Shown here: positions 15,281-22,896 of the stretch, piece by piece
Layout of the letters: every line of letters begins with the position of its first letter
How positions within the stretch are numbered: the first letter of the stretch is position 1
Assembly: GCA_013215605.1 (NCBI GenBank)
Contig: JABSQW010000433.1
Coordinates: 1 to 34,792 of the forward strand
DNA: 34,792 bases
From: Myxococcales bacterium
GTDB taxonomy: Bacteria > Myxococcota_A > UBA9160 > SMWR01
Direction: 5' to 3'
The notes under the pieces: generated by a model
Told to the model about the DNA's origin: nothing
What the model saw: only the letters and a program-made list of their open reading frames with translations
The model's database searches: none
Position numbers and translations under genes: made by a program

Positions 15281-15961
15281 TTGGCCGTCTACATCCACGA
15301 GCGGATCGAGATCGAGGGCGGCGGCCGCGGCAAGCTGATCGACATGATCCGCTCCCGTTGGGCGCCGCACCTGGCGCGCGAGCACGGTGTACGTCTCGTG
15401 GGGGCCTGGGCCACCGTCGGCAGCACGGGAAAGTGGCCCGAGGTTTGTGTCCACTGGGAGATGGACGACTGGGCGCACTTCTCTCGCGCTCAGCGGGGCC
15501 AGTATCCCATGGAGGAGCGTGATGTCTCGTTGGCGGAGCTGTGGAATCAGGCGCTCGAGTATCGTCAGCGCGGACACTCGATGCTTCTGAAGCCCACCTC
15601 GTTCTCGCCCGATCTGGCGGGGGGCTCGGCCGAGTCGATCGAAGGAGACGTGATCCTGCACGAGGACGTGCTGGCGTTGCCCGGCCGTCTGTCGAGCTAC
15701 CACGCCGCGCTGGCGGCGGAGTTCCTTCCGCTTGCCGAGAAGCGCGGTCTCCGGCTACTCGGGGCGTACGCGCACGCGCTGCAACCCGGCACAGGACTCA
15801 ATCTCTGGGTGTTGCGCGACTGGGATCATTGGCGCGAGCTGATGGAGGCGACACCCGGCGACGCGGAGCTACGCGCCTGGAACCAACGGCTGGGTGAGTG
15901 GCTCGAGGACCTCGATGGCTTCCTGGCCGTACGGCCTCCAGGAACGGCTTTGCGAACATGA
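15281..15961 (+). CDS. NIPSNAP-like protein with two ferredoxin-like halves (first of a pair)
   Basis: A 226-residue protein made of two similar halves. The first is built on 'YIHERIEIEGGGRGKLIDMI' and 'RLVGAWATVGSTGKWPEVCV' and ends at 'DDWAHF'. The second is built on 'VILHEDVLALPGRLSSYHAA' and 'RLLGAYAHALQPGTGLNLWV' and ends at 'RDWDHW'. Each half has the beta-alpha-beta-beta pattern of a dimeric alpha/beta-barrel domain, so the chain may form its own barrel. The start is a TTG with GGGAG upstream. The stop overlaps the next gene by ATGA. NIPSNAP relatives are often found in aromatic and steroid catabolic operons without a proven reaction; ligand binding or cyclisation roles are inference. 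Confidence 0.7.
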   Translation: MAVYIHERIEIEGGGRGKLIDMIRSRWAPHLAREHGVRLVGAWATVGSTGKWPEVCVHWEMDDWAHFSRAQRGQYPMEERDVSLAELWNQALEYRQRGHSMLLKPTSFSPDLAGGSAESIEGDVILHEDVLALPGRLSSYHAALAAEFLPLAEKRGLRLLGAYAHALQPGTGLNLWVLRDWDHWRELMEATPGDAELRAWNQRLGEWLEDLDGFLAVRPPGTALRT

Positions 15962-16686
15962 ATCCCAATATCTACCTGCACGAAATCATTCGCACGGTGC
16001 CGGGCCGCGAGGAGCCCTACATGGCCAGCGTGCTCTCGGTGCACTCCGACGGAGCGCGTCGTCGAGGCGAACAGGCCCCGGGCGCCTTCGGACAGTTCCG
16101 CAGCGCTGGTGTATCGGGCAGCTGGCCTGGTGCAATCAACATCTGGGAGAACACCTGGTCCGGTCTGGCGCGGGATTTGAAGCTGCAGTTCCAGGACGCT
16201 GCGCGCGACACGGCGATGGAGGAATGGTGGAATCGCAACCTGCACCTGCGGCGAGGTGGCTATGACCGGATCCTGATTCCGGCGCCGTTTTCCCCCACGC
16301 GCGCTGACCTGAACGCGCGCGGCGCGCACGGCAAGGCCTTCCTGCACGAGATCCTGTGGCTTCCTTTTGGCGAGCCGGAGCGCTATCTCGAAGAGTTCGA
16401 GCGCCGGCTCTTGCCCGCCGCACAGCAGTACGGACTCGAGCTGATCGGCGCTTTCCATGTGGCAATGCGGCCCCGACAGGTACTCACCCTCATGGGTGCA
16501 GCAGAGTGGGCGCACTTCGGCGCTTTCCTCGAGTCCGCAGATACGGATCCAGCGTTGCGCGCTTGGCACGAGTACCGCGCCAGCTGCGTCGCCCGAGCCG
16601 AGGAAGTGGTGCTGATTCCGGCACGTCACGACCCACTGGCTTCCAGCGAAACCCGGTCGGATCGTCCCCTCACTTCGCGACCATGA
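15958..16686 (+). CDS. NIPSNAP-like protein with two ferredoxin-like halves (second of a pair)
   Basis: A 242-residue paralogue of the preceding protein. Its halves are based on 'IYLHEIIRTVPGREEPYMAS' with 'SGSWPGAINIWENTWSGLA', and on 'FLHEILWLPFGEPERYLEEF' with 'LIGAFHVAMRPRQVLTLMGA' and 'AEWAHF'. The repeated pattern H-E near each first strand, then G-A/G-S and a closing W-x-H, links all four halves of the two proteins. Its ATG overlaps the previous stop (ATGA), so it is translationally coupled, and a heteromeric complex is plausible. No reaction is known for this pair. It sits between an oxygenase and a hydroxyacid dehydrogenase gene. Confidence 0.7.
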   Translation: MNPNIYLHEIIRTVPGREEPYMASVLSVHSDGARRRGEQAPGAFGQFRSAGVSGSWPGAINIWENTWSGLARDLKLQFQDAARDTAMEEWWNRNLHLRRGGYDRILIPAPFSPTRADLNARGAHGKAFLHEILWLPFGEPERYLEEFERRLLPAAQQYGLELIGAFHVAMRPRQVLTLMGAAEWAHFGAFLESADTDPALRAWHEYRASCVARAEEVVLIPARHDPLASSETRSDRPLTSRP

Positions 16687-16702
16687 CCCAGGAATCTTCC
16701 GC

Positions 16703-17797
16703 ATGCTAGGCGGTACGATCAAGCGCCTCGTTTACTTCGATGCGTGGACAGACGCGGTCGCGGGTGAGATTCTGGGCGACAGGCCCGACATCGAGATCGT
16801 GCGACTGGAGCTGCGCGGAGACGAGCGCGAAAACTGGACCGAGATGAATCGCACCCATGGCTACCAGGCCTTGACTCTCACCGAGGCCCGCATCGGCCCG
16901 GAGCCGGGAGAGCAGTGGCTTCCCGGCGCGGCATTCATCGAGCGCTGCCCGTCGCTTCTCGCGGTCTGCTCGGCCGGTGCGGGGTACGACATCGTCGATG
17001 TCGACGCTTGCACCGCGGCAGGAGTCATCGTCTGCAACAACTCGGGTCCGGGCGCGAATGCGGTCGTCGAGCACGCGCTGGGTTTCATGCTCTCGCTGTC
17101 GAAAAAGATCGCTCTCGCGGACCGCATGATCCGGCGCGCGCCCATCCACGATCGAACGGTATTGAGGGGTAGCGAGATCCAAGGGAAGACGCTGGGCATC
17201 GTGGGAATCGGGCGGATCGGCGCGCAGCTCGCGGAACTGTGCCGCGGAGCGTTCGGTATGAGCGTGCTGGCCTTCGATCCCATGCTGGACGCAGAGCAAA
17301 TCGCAGCGCGCTGCGCCGAGAAGGTCGAGCTGAAGGAGCTCTTGCATCGAGCTGAATTCGTGGTGGTCAGCTGTCCCCTGACGGCCGAGACCACGGGAAT
17401 GTTTGGACGAGACGAGTTTGCGCAGATGAAACCGGGCGCCTTCTACATCACCACCGCGCGCGGCGAGGTTCACAGCGAAGAAGCGCTCCTCGAAGCTCTG
17501 AAGACTGGCCAGATCGCTGGTGCCGGAATCGACGTCTTCCACGACGAGCCGCCCTCGCCCAACCATCCCCTGTTGGCCCTGGACGACGTGATCGCGACGC
17601 CGCACACCGCAGGCATCACTACAGAGGCAGTGCACGCCATCGCTGCGGCGACTGCGGAGCAGTGGATGTCGATCTTCGACGGGGCCGTGCCACCGCGACT
17701 CATCAATCCCAAGGCATGGCCAAAGTACTCGGAACGGTTCGAGCAGATCCTCGGGTTTCGGCCCGCTGACCCCACAACGAGAGAGGACGCGCAGTGA
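16703..17797 (+). CDS. D-isomer-specific 2-hydroxyacid dehydrogenase
   Basis: A 364-residue NAD-dependent dehydrogenase of the SerA/D-lactate dehydrogenase family. The Rossmann motif GIVGIGRIG starts at residue 165. The catalytic set Arg253 (TARGE), Glu282 (DEPP) and His301 (PHTAG) is complete and normally spaced. Members reduce 2-keto acids to D-2-hydroxy acids or the reverse. With the 2-keto-acid-forming aldolase at 13299 in the same operon, it could process a keto-acid product; that is inference. The ATG lies 17 bases after the previous gene, with CAGGA upstream. The 3' end overlaps the next gene by GTGA. Confidence 0.9.
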   Translation: MLGGTIKRLVYFDAWTDAVAGEILGDRPDIEIVRLELRGDERENWTEMNRTHGYQALTLTEARIGPEPGEQWLPGAAFIERCPSLLAVCSAGAGYDIVDVDACTAAGVIVCNNSGPGANAVVEHALGFMLSLSKKIALADRMIRRAPIHDRTVLRGSEIQGKTLGIVGIGRIGAQLAELCRGAFGMSVLAFDPMLDAEQIAARCAEKVELKELLHRAEFVVVSCPLTAETTGMFGRDEFAQMKPGAFYITTARGEVHSEEALLEALKTGQIAGAGIDVFHDEPPSPNHPLLALDDVIATPHTAGITTEAVHAIAAATAEQWMSIFDGAVPPRLINPKAWPKYSERFEQILGFRPADPTTREDAQ

Positions 17798-18849
17798 CAG
17801 CGAGCACCGCAAAGAGTGGCGCACATCGATTGATGCGAGACCTGCTTCCCACCTACAAGGAGCTTTGGGAGCCTTCCGCTAGCGGGAGTGGTGCGCAGCG
17901 GAGTGATGCGTATGGAGACTGGTACGCGGAGCATATCCACTCGTTTTTGCCGGGTACGTGGGTCATCTCCGGGCACCACCAGGGCCTCGGTGAGATCCAA
18001 ATGCTGCTCGAGGCGGTGCGGAAGATCTGGACGGTGCGCTCGATCTTTCACCACAATAACTACTGGCTTGGTGAGGACACGATCTGCACCGAGTGGTTCT
18101 CGACGAATGAGGTCTGGACCGGTGTGAGGTGTCGAAACAGCGGCCTGACTCGACAAACGTTCGTCGAAGGCCAGGTGTTCGAATGGCAGGAATACACAGA
18201 CAGCGAGTTCTTCGAGGAGATGCATGCCGGATGGCGCGGCGTAGTGGGGCCGGAGCTGGGGAGTCATCTTTCCCGGTACGCTTGCTCCGGCCCGCCTTCG
18301 TATCCCGATCCAGCTCTGAACGAGTGGCCGCTCGAGACTTCGCTGAGCGACGGCCGGCATTGTGCGCCCTCGGAAATGCGCGACCGTCTCGCAGGGGCCA
18401 TCGAGTTCTGGAAGGCCCCACGGAGCGGCTCGCGCGACCTGTTCGCAGACGACGTGGACGTGCTGTTTCAGGGACGCTCCTGGCCGCTTGGCGGACATCA
18501 TCGCGGACGGGAGGGCGTCGAACGCGTGTTCCTGGTGGCGGGCAGGATTTGGCCCCGCCCATCCGAGATCGTGAAGACCGAGTTCTGGGCCAACGAAGAC
18601 AGCGTCCTGATCCACTGGTTCACCCGCAACGAGACCTGGAAGGGACGGTCCTGCCGGAACAGCGGTTGGGCCGTATGGAAGTTCGAGGGCGAACGCGTCA
18701 CCGAGTGGCGGAACTACCTGGACACGAGCTTCTATGCCGAGGTCCTCGACGGCTGGCGCGAGGCCGTGGGACCTGAGCTCGGTCTGCAGCTGCCGAACTG
18801 GCCGCAGCCGACAGGCTCTCGGTATCCAGATCCAATGGCGCACGAATAA
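17794..18849 (+). CDS. Tandem SnoaL-like (NTF2-fold) protein
   Basis: A 351-residue protein with two SnoaL-like domains that are clear internal duplicates. The first carries 'WFSTNEVWTGVRCRNSGLTR' and ends near 'GWRGVVGPELG'; the second carries 'WFTRNETWKGRSCRNSGWAV' and ends near 'GWREAVGPELG'. The shared R-C-R-N-S-G / S-C-R-N-S-G element and the following E-W-x-x-Y box recur at the same spacing. Single SnoaL proteins usually dimerise, and here the pair is fused. The fold is used for hydrolysis, isomerisation or dehydration of polycyclic ligands. The start is a GTG overlapping the preceding stop (GTGA), so it is coupled to the dehydrogenase. Substrate unknown. Confidence 0.75.
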   Translation: MTASTAKSGAHRLMRDLLPTYKELWEPSASGSGAQRSDAYGDWYAEHIHSFLPGTWVISGHHQGLGEIQMLLEAVRKIWTVRSIFHHNNYWLGEDTICTEWFSTNEVWTGVRCRNSGLTRQTFVEGQVFEWQEYTDSEFFEEMHAGWRGVVGPELGSHLSRYACSGPPSYPDPALNEWPLETSLSDGRHCAPSEMRDRLAGAIEFWKAPRSGSRDLFADDVDVLFQGRSWPLGGHHRGREGVERVFLVAGRIWPRPSEIVKTEFWANEDSVLIHWFTRNETWKGRSCRNSGWAVWKFEGERVTEWRNYLDTSFYAEVLDGWREAVGPELGLQLPNWPQPTGSRYPDPMAHE

Positions 18850-18890
18850 GTCGGGCTGGCTGCGGCCCGCGTCTCGAGGGAGGGAAGAAG

Positions 18891-19709
18891 TTGACCTACA
18901 CGACGATTCAGTACGAGCAGCGCGACCACACGGTGTGCATCACACTCGATCGTCCCGAGCGTCTCAACGCGATCAGCGAAGAGATGGTTCGCGAGCTGAG
19001 GGAGGCGTACTCCACAGTGGAGAACGACGAGAGCGTGTGGACGCTGATCATGACCGGTAATGGGCGCGCTCTTTGTGTCGGGGCCGACATGTCAAAGGCA
19101 TCGACGGATGAGGAGTGGGGCCCGGGCATTGACACGCAGGGCGAGCCCCTTCTGAGTTCCTTCCGGCAATGGGATGCGCCGCAGGAGGCGACACCTCCAT
19201 ACCTGCAGATGACCAAGCCAGTGATTTGCGCGGTCAACGGAATGGCAGCGGGGGCCGGACTCGATCTGGTCACGACCGCGGACATCGTCATCGCCTCGGA
19301 GACAGCCACGTTCTTCGATCCCCATGTGAGCATCGGGCTGACGTCAGGGCGCGAGGTCGTGCGTCTGGCGAGGGTGCTTCCAGTCAATATCGCAATGCGT
19401 ATGGCGCTGATGGGCAAGCAGGACCGCCTTGGCGCACAACGCGCCTACGATCTGGGTCTCGTCAGCGAGGTTGTTCCCGAGGGTGCGCTGCGAGCGCGTG
19501 CCTGGGAGATCGCGGAGGCGGTCAACAAGAATGCGCCGCTCGCGGTTCGCGGAACCCGCCTCGCGATTCGAAAAGGACTCTCGCTGCCCGTGTACGAAGC
19601 CGAGTTGCTCGCCGAAAGCTACCGGCTCCGCGTCGCGCAGACGGACGACGCGCTGGAGGGTCCCAGAGCTTTCTTTGAAAAGCGAGAGCCGAGGTGGCGA
19701 GTCCGATAG
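18891..19709 (+). CDS. Enoyl-CoA hydratase/isomerase (crotonase family)
   Basis: A 272-residue crotonase-family protein. 'VCITLDRPERLNAISEEMVR' opens the fold. The first oxyanion loop is 'ALCVGADMSKA' and the second 'CAVNGMAAGAGLDLVTTADI'. The active-site segment 'FDPHVSIGLTSGREVVRLAR' lacks the double-glutamate pattern of a standard hydratase, so isomerase, hydrolase or another crotonase activity is possible. The C-terminal 'AFFEKREPRWR' is typical of the family. The start is a TTG with GGGAGGGAAG upstream. It lies 41 bases after the tandem SnoaL gene and 7 bases before the amidohydrolase gene, so it is almost certainly in the same operon. Confidence 0.88.
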   Translation: MTYTTIQYEQRDHTVCITLDRPERLNAISEEMVRELREAYSTVENDESVWTLIMTGNGRALCVGADMSKASTDEEWGPGIDTQGEPLLSSFRQWDAPQEATPPYLQMTKPVICAVNGMAAGAGLDLVTTADIVIASETATFFDPHVSIGLTSGREVVRLARVLPVNIAMRMALMGKQDRLGAQRAYDLGLVSEVVPEGALRARAWEIAEAVNKNAPLAVRGTRLAIRKGLSLPVYEAELLAESYRLRVAQTDDALEGPRAFFEKREPRWRVR

Positions 19710-19716
19710 AGGGGGA

Positions 19717-21201
19717 ATGAACAGAATGTCGACCAGGAGCTCGGAGATCCGGACCCGACTGAATCACCCGATCATCGATTCGGACGGCCATTGGGCAGAG
19801 CTGTTCCCGGTCTTGTTCGAATTCGTTGAAGAGGTTGCGGGTTCCGCCGTCCTGGAGCGATTCCGAGCCGGGTACGGTCAACGCTTCCATGGCTGGTATT
19901 CAGCGGACGCGGAAACGCGTCGCCGCGGTCGAATGCGGCGACCCTCGTATTGGGGTGTTCCCACAGGAAAGGATCGCATCGCGAGCCTCATTCCCTCGGT
20001 GTTCCGGGACAGTCTGGACAGTTGGGGCATCGACGTCGCCGTCGTGTATCCCAGCATTGGTCTCACCCTCGCCCGCGATGTCAGCGACCGGGAGCTGATC
20101 AACGGTGTGATCCGAGCGTACAACGTGATGGTGGCGGAACTCTTCGCCCCGCACTCCGATCGTGTGATTCCAGTGGGTGTAGTCAGCCTTGCCGACCCTT
20201 CGGATGCGATCGCGCAGCTAGAGCATGCTCACTCCTTGGGTCTCCGTCAGGTCGTCACCGGAGGGTCCGTCGTTCGAACCGTCGAAGCGGATGCCGAGTG
20301 GCAGCCGGACCCCACGAAGCGGCGCGTATACGTCGATGGCCTCGGGCTCGACAGCCCTCACGATTACGATCCCGTGTGGGAAAAATTCACCGAGCTGAAG
20401 ATCCCGGTCACTACCCATAGCGGCAGCATGGGTTGGCCCGACCGAAGCTCCCCGACGAATTTCGTTGCCAACCATCTCGGCCATTTCGCACAGAGCCATC
20501 ATCTCTTCGCGCGGAGTCTGCTTCTCGGCGGCGTCACGCAGCGCTTTCCGGATCTCCGATTCGGTTTCCTCGAAGGCGGAGTCGGCTGGGCCTGTAGCCT
20601 GCTCGCGGATTTGAAGGAGCATTGGGAAAAGCGCAATCGAAAGGCATTGGAAGTGAACTTGAAACCCACCAATTTTGATCGCGCCGAGTTTCGAAAGCAC
20701 CTGGAATCCTATGCGGAGACCGAGGAGCGCTTTGCGGGCAAGACCGAAGATATTCTCGAGAAGAACCTCGATCAGCTCGAATGCGACATCACGCAGGAGG
20801 CACTCGCGGACCGGGACCGGGACTCCGACGATTTTGCACTGGTAAAGATCGGCAACAAAGACGAGCTCCGTCGGCTCTTTCGGAAGAACTTCTACTTCGG
20901 TTGCGAGGCCGACGATCCCATGACCGCTGTAGCCTTCGATCCGCGGATGAAGATGCATCTGAAGCCTGTTCTCGGCTCCGACATCTCGCATTTCGATGTG
21001 GTCGATGCCTCCGGGGTGGTGGGGGAGGCCTATGGTCTGGTCGAAGCGGGCTTGTTGACCGGTGAGAACTTCCGCGACTTCACGTTTTCCAACGCCGTCG
21101 GTCTGTTCGCAGGTATGAACCCTGATTTTTTCAAGGGGACAATCGTGGAGGACGAGGTGGCTCGAGAACTCGAGGCGCTTCGAGCGAAGGAGGTCGCCTG
21201 A
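19717..21201 (+). CDS. Amidohydrolase-2 family metal-dependent hydrolase
   Basis: A 494-residue TIM-barrel protein of the Amidohydrolase_2 group (ACMSD-like). 'HPIIDSDGHW' (residues 17-26) holds the N-terminal metal motif as Asp-x-x-His rather than His-x-His. 'IPVTTHSGSMGW' carries the strand-5 metal His, 'NHLGHFAQSHH' the strand-6 His region, and 'VLGSDISHFD' the terminal Asp. The family decarboxylates or hydrolyses ring and acyl substrates. An insert near residues 310-400 rich in charged residues (KHWEKRN, ETEERFAGK) makes it longer than most members. The ATG at 19717 has AGAGGGGG just upstream; the frame is open further back but without support. It is the last gene of the operon. Confidence 0.87.
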   Translation: MNRMSTRSSEIRTRLNHPIIDSDGHWAELFPVLFEFVEEVAGSAVLERFRAGYGQRFHGWYSADAETRRRGRMRRPSYWGVPTGKDRIASLIPSVFRDSLDSWGIDVAVVYPSIGLTLARDVSDRELINGVIRAYNVMVAELFAPHSDRVIPVGVVSLADPSDAIAQLEHAHSLGLRQVVTGGSVVRTVEADAEWQPDPTKRRVYVDGLGLDSPHDYDPVWEKFTELKIPVTTHSGSMGWPDRSSPTNFVANHLGHFAQSHHLFARSLLLGGVTQRFPDLRFGFLEGGVGWACSLLADLKEHWEKRNRKALEVNLKPTNFDRAEFRKHLESYAETEERFAGKTEDILEKNLDQLECDITQEALADRDRDSDDFALVKIGNKDELRRLFRKNFYFGCEADDPMTAVAFDPRMKMHLKPVLGSDISHFDVVDASGVVGEAYGLVEAGLLTGENFRDFTFSNAVGLFAGMNPDFFKGTIVEDEVARELEALRAKEVA

Positions 21202-21257
21202 ACCCGGCTCATAGCGACGAAGCAGTTGCGCAGTCACTCGACGCGCGAAGCCAACGG

Positions 21258-22742
21258 TCAGTCGTCCGGTCTGGTCTCGAGCAGGGACCGCACCGCCCTC
21301 AGGTCGGGCTTCATGGATGTAGTACGTGGCAGCACTTCGGTGATCGCGTAGCGCACCGGTACGTGGAGCGAGTTGAGGCGCGCGCGCACATGTGCATCGA
21401 GCTGTTCGTGCGTCGGCGCGGCCTCGCCGCGGCGCAGCTCGATCGCTGCGGCCGGAACCTGGCCGAGCCGGTGGTCGCCGATTCCGACGGTCGCTGCGTC
21501 GAGGACACTCGAATGCTCGCGTAGCGCGGCGTCGATAGCCTCGGGGATCACCTTGAAGCCACCGCGCAGGATCACACCGTCGCCGCGCCCCTTGTGGAAG
21601 ACGAAGTCGTCTTCGTCGATCGTGGCGAGATCGGTGGTGCGAATCCAGTCGGTGCTGACCTCCGGCACCAGCGCCTCGAGATAGCCCACCTCGCCCCGCG
21701 GCAGCTCCTCTCCATCGTCCACGTCGACGACTCTCAGTTGCACGCCTGCAAAGGGACGGCCCATGGCGCCGCGCTTCGAGCTCGAATACTGGTCGTGAAG
21801 CTCGGGAGTCCAGGTCACCAGCGTCCCGCAGAATTCTGTCGCGCCGTACGCCCAGATCACTTTGATTCCATAGGCACCTTCGAATTCCTCCTGTAGCTCC
21901 GGCGTCATGGGCGCGCTTCCGCCATAAACATATTCGAGGCTGGCCACGTCGCTTCTGGGAACGGCGGCATCCAGCATCATTCTGGGTACGGCCGGCGGCA
22001 CATTGACGCTCCGTGGGCGATGGCGCCCGATCGCAGCCAACCATTCATCTAAATCGAATTTCTCGAGCAGGATGATCAGCCGCTCGATGGCGAAGTCCGC
22101 GATCAGGCAACAGGTGCCCCCGATACCGGAGATCGGCCAGACGACAATATCCGGAGACACACCGGTGTCGACCCCACCGCCGCGGATGCTCTCCACTGCG
22201 CGAGCGAGAACACGATTCGGAATCGCAACGCGCTTGGGCGGACCCGTGGTACCGCTCGACAGAATCTCGATGCCCGCCTTCAGGAGCGGTGGACGAAACG
22301 GACCGCGCCCGAGGTGCGTCATGTTCGGTAGCAGTTGCGCGGTGGTATCGGTGCCCCAGCACAGGACGACGCCCACTGCTCCGCTCCGAAGAAGCTCTTC
22401 GATGACCGGCGGCGTCCAGTCCTGCTCCTCCGCGACGACGGCAGCGAAGCCCGTCCTGCCGAGTTCGGCGGCAAGGGCCTCGGGCGACTGGAATGCATAC
22501 ACGTTGGAAACAGTGCGGCCCGCCTCGACGAGCCCAAGGACCGCCGCAGCCTGTGCCGGTCGGTTGCGTGCTACGACCGCGACCGGCGCATCCTGCGGTA
22601 CCCCGCTCTCCTGGAGACGTGCGATCAGGTCATCGGCAAGGCGAGAGATCATTCCACAAGAGATCTCCTCCCCGCGGCATTCAAGAGCGACTCGACGTGG
22701 ATCTCGGCGAAGTGCTGTCGCGATCTGATGCTGTACGTCCAT
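21258..22742 (-). CDS. Acyl-CoA synthetase (AMP-forming)
   Basis: A 494-residue class I adenylate-forming ligase on the minus strand. The P-loop is 'ILSSGTTGPPKRVAIPN', where the usual PKG is PKR. The A5 region is 'VIWAYGATEFCGT', the A7 region 'TDWIRTTDLATIDEDDF', the A8 hinge 'KGRGDGVILRGGFKVIP', and the A10 lysine lies in 'TTSMKPDLRAV'. All core motifs are present despite low resemblance to the ligase at 3326, so the two probably activate different acids. It is convergent with the amidohydrolase and divergent from the MaoC gene, sharing a 112-base regulatory gap with the latter. Confidence 0.9.
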   Translation of the reverse strand: MDVQHQIATALRRDPRRVALECRGEEISCGMISRLADDLIARLQESGVPQDAPVAVVARNRPAQAAAVLGLVEAGRTVSNVYAFQSPEALAAELGRTGFAAVVAEEQDWTPPVIEELLRSGAVGVVLCWGTDTTAQLLPNMTHLGRGPFRPPLLKAGIEILSSGTTGPPKRVAIPNRVLARAVESIRGGGVDTGVSPDIVVWPISGIGGTCCLIADFAIERLIILLEKFDLDEWLAAIGRHRPRSVNVPPAVPRMMLDAAVPRSDVASLEYVYGGSAPMTPELQEEFEGAYGIKVIWAYGATEFCGTLVTWTPELHDQYSSSKRGAMGRPFAGVQLRVVDVDDGEELPRGEVGYLEALVPEVSTDWIRTTDLATIDEDDFVFHKGRGDGVILRGGFKVIPEAIDAALREHSSVLDAATVGIGDHRLGQVPAAAIELRRGEAAPTHEQLDAHVRARLNSLHVPVRYAITEVLPRTTSMKPDLRAVRSLLETRPDD

Positions 22743-22811
22743 CTAACGATCCTCTGCTGAACCGCGGCCGTCGGATAGCGCTGAGATCGCCTCGAGGGCA
22801 AGTCTCATTGT

Positions 22812-22829
22812 GAGGATATAATATTCCTC
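22812..22829. promoter_or_regulatory. Candidate operator over a TATAAT box upstream of the MaoC gene
   Basis: GAGGA and TCCTC form 5-bp arms around TATAATAT (22817-22824), so a perfect -10 hexamer sits inside an inverted repeat. No clear -35 is present at 17 bases, consistent with a regulated or activator-dependent promoter. It resembles the AT-rich elements before the TetR gene at 26789. No binding evidence exists. Confidence 0.4.
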
Positions 22830-22854
22830 GTGCCGACTGATAAGGAGCGGTTTC

Positions 22855-22896
22855 ATGAGTTTTGACTCCCCGGGTCAGTGCGTTGGGCGCACATGA
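22855..22896 (+). CDS. 13-codon upstream ORF coupled to the MaoC gene
   Basis: A short frame (MSFDSPGQCVGRT) starts at an ATG preceded by AAGGAG at an ideal distance, and ends in TGA that overlaps the MaoC ATG as ATGA. The main gene has no ribosome binding site of its own, so ribosomes may reach it by finishing this frame. It could be a leader peptide. A frameshift in the true N-terminus of the main gene is the alternative. Confidence 0.5.
   Translation: MSFDSPGQCVGRT

Noticed and set aside
17470-18843. 457-residue minus-strand frame opposite the tandem SnoaL gene
   Set aside because: The plus strand has clear duplicated domains and operon coupling; the antisense frame has none.
19429-19716. 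Long N-terminal extension of the amidohydrolase frame
   Set aside because: It overlaps the crotonase gene in another frame and lacks family sequence; the ATG at 19717 follows AGAGGGGG.
20218-22044. 608-residue minus-strand frame across the amidohydrolase and ligase genes
   Set aside because: It overlaps two genes with complete family motifs and shows no family pattern itself; it is a GC-driven shadow frame.
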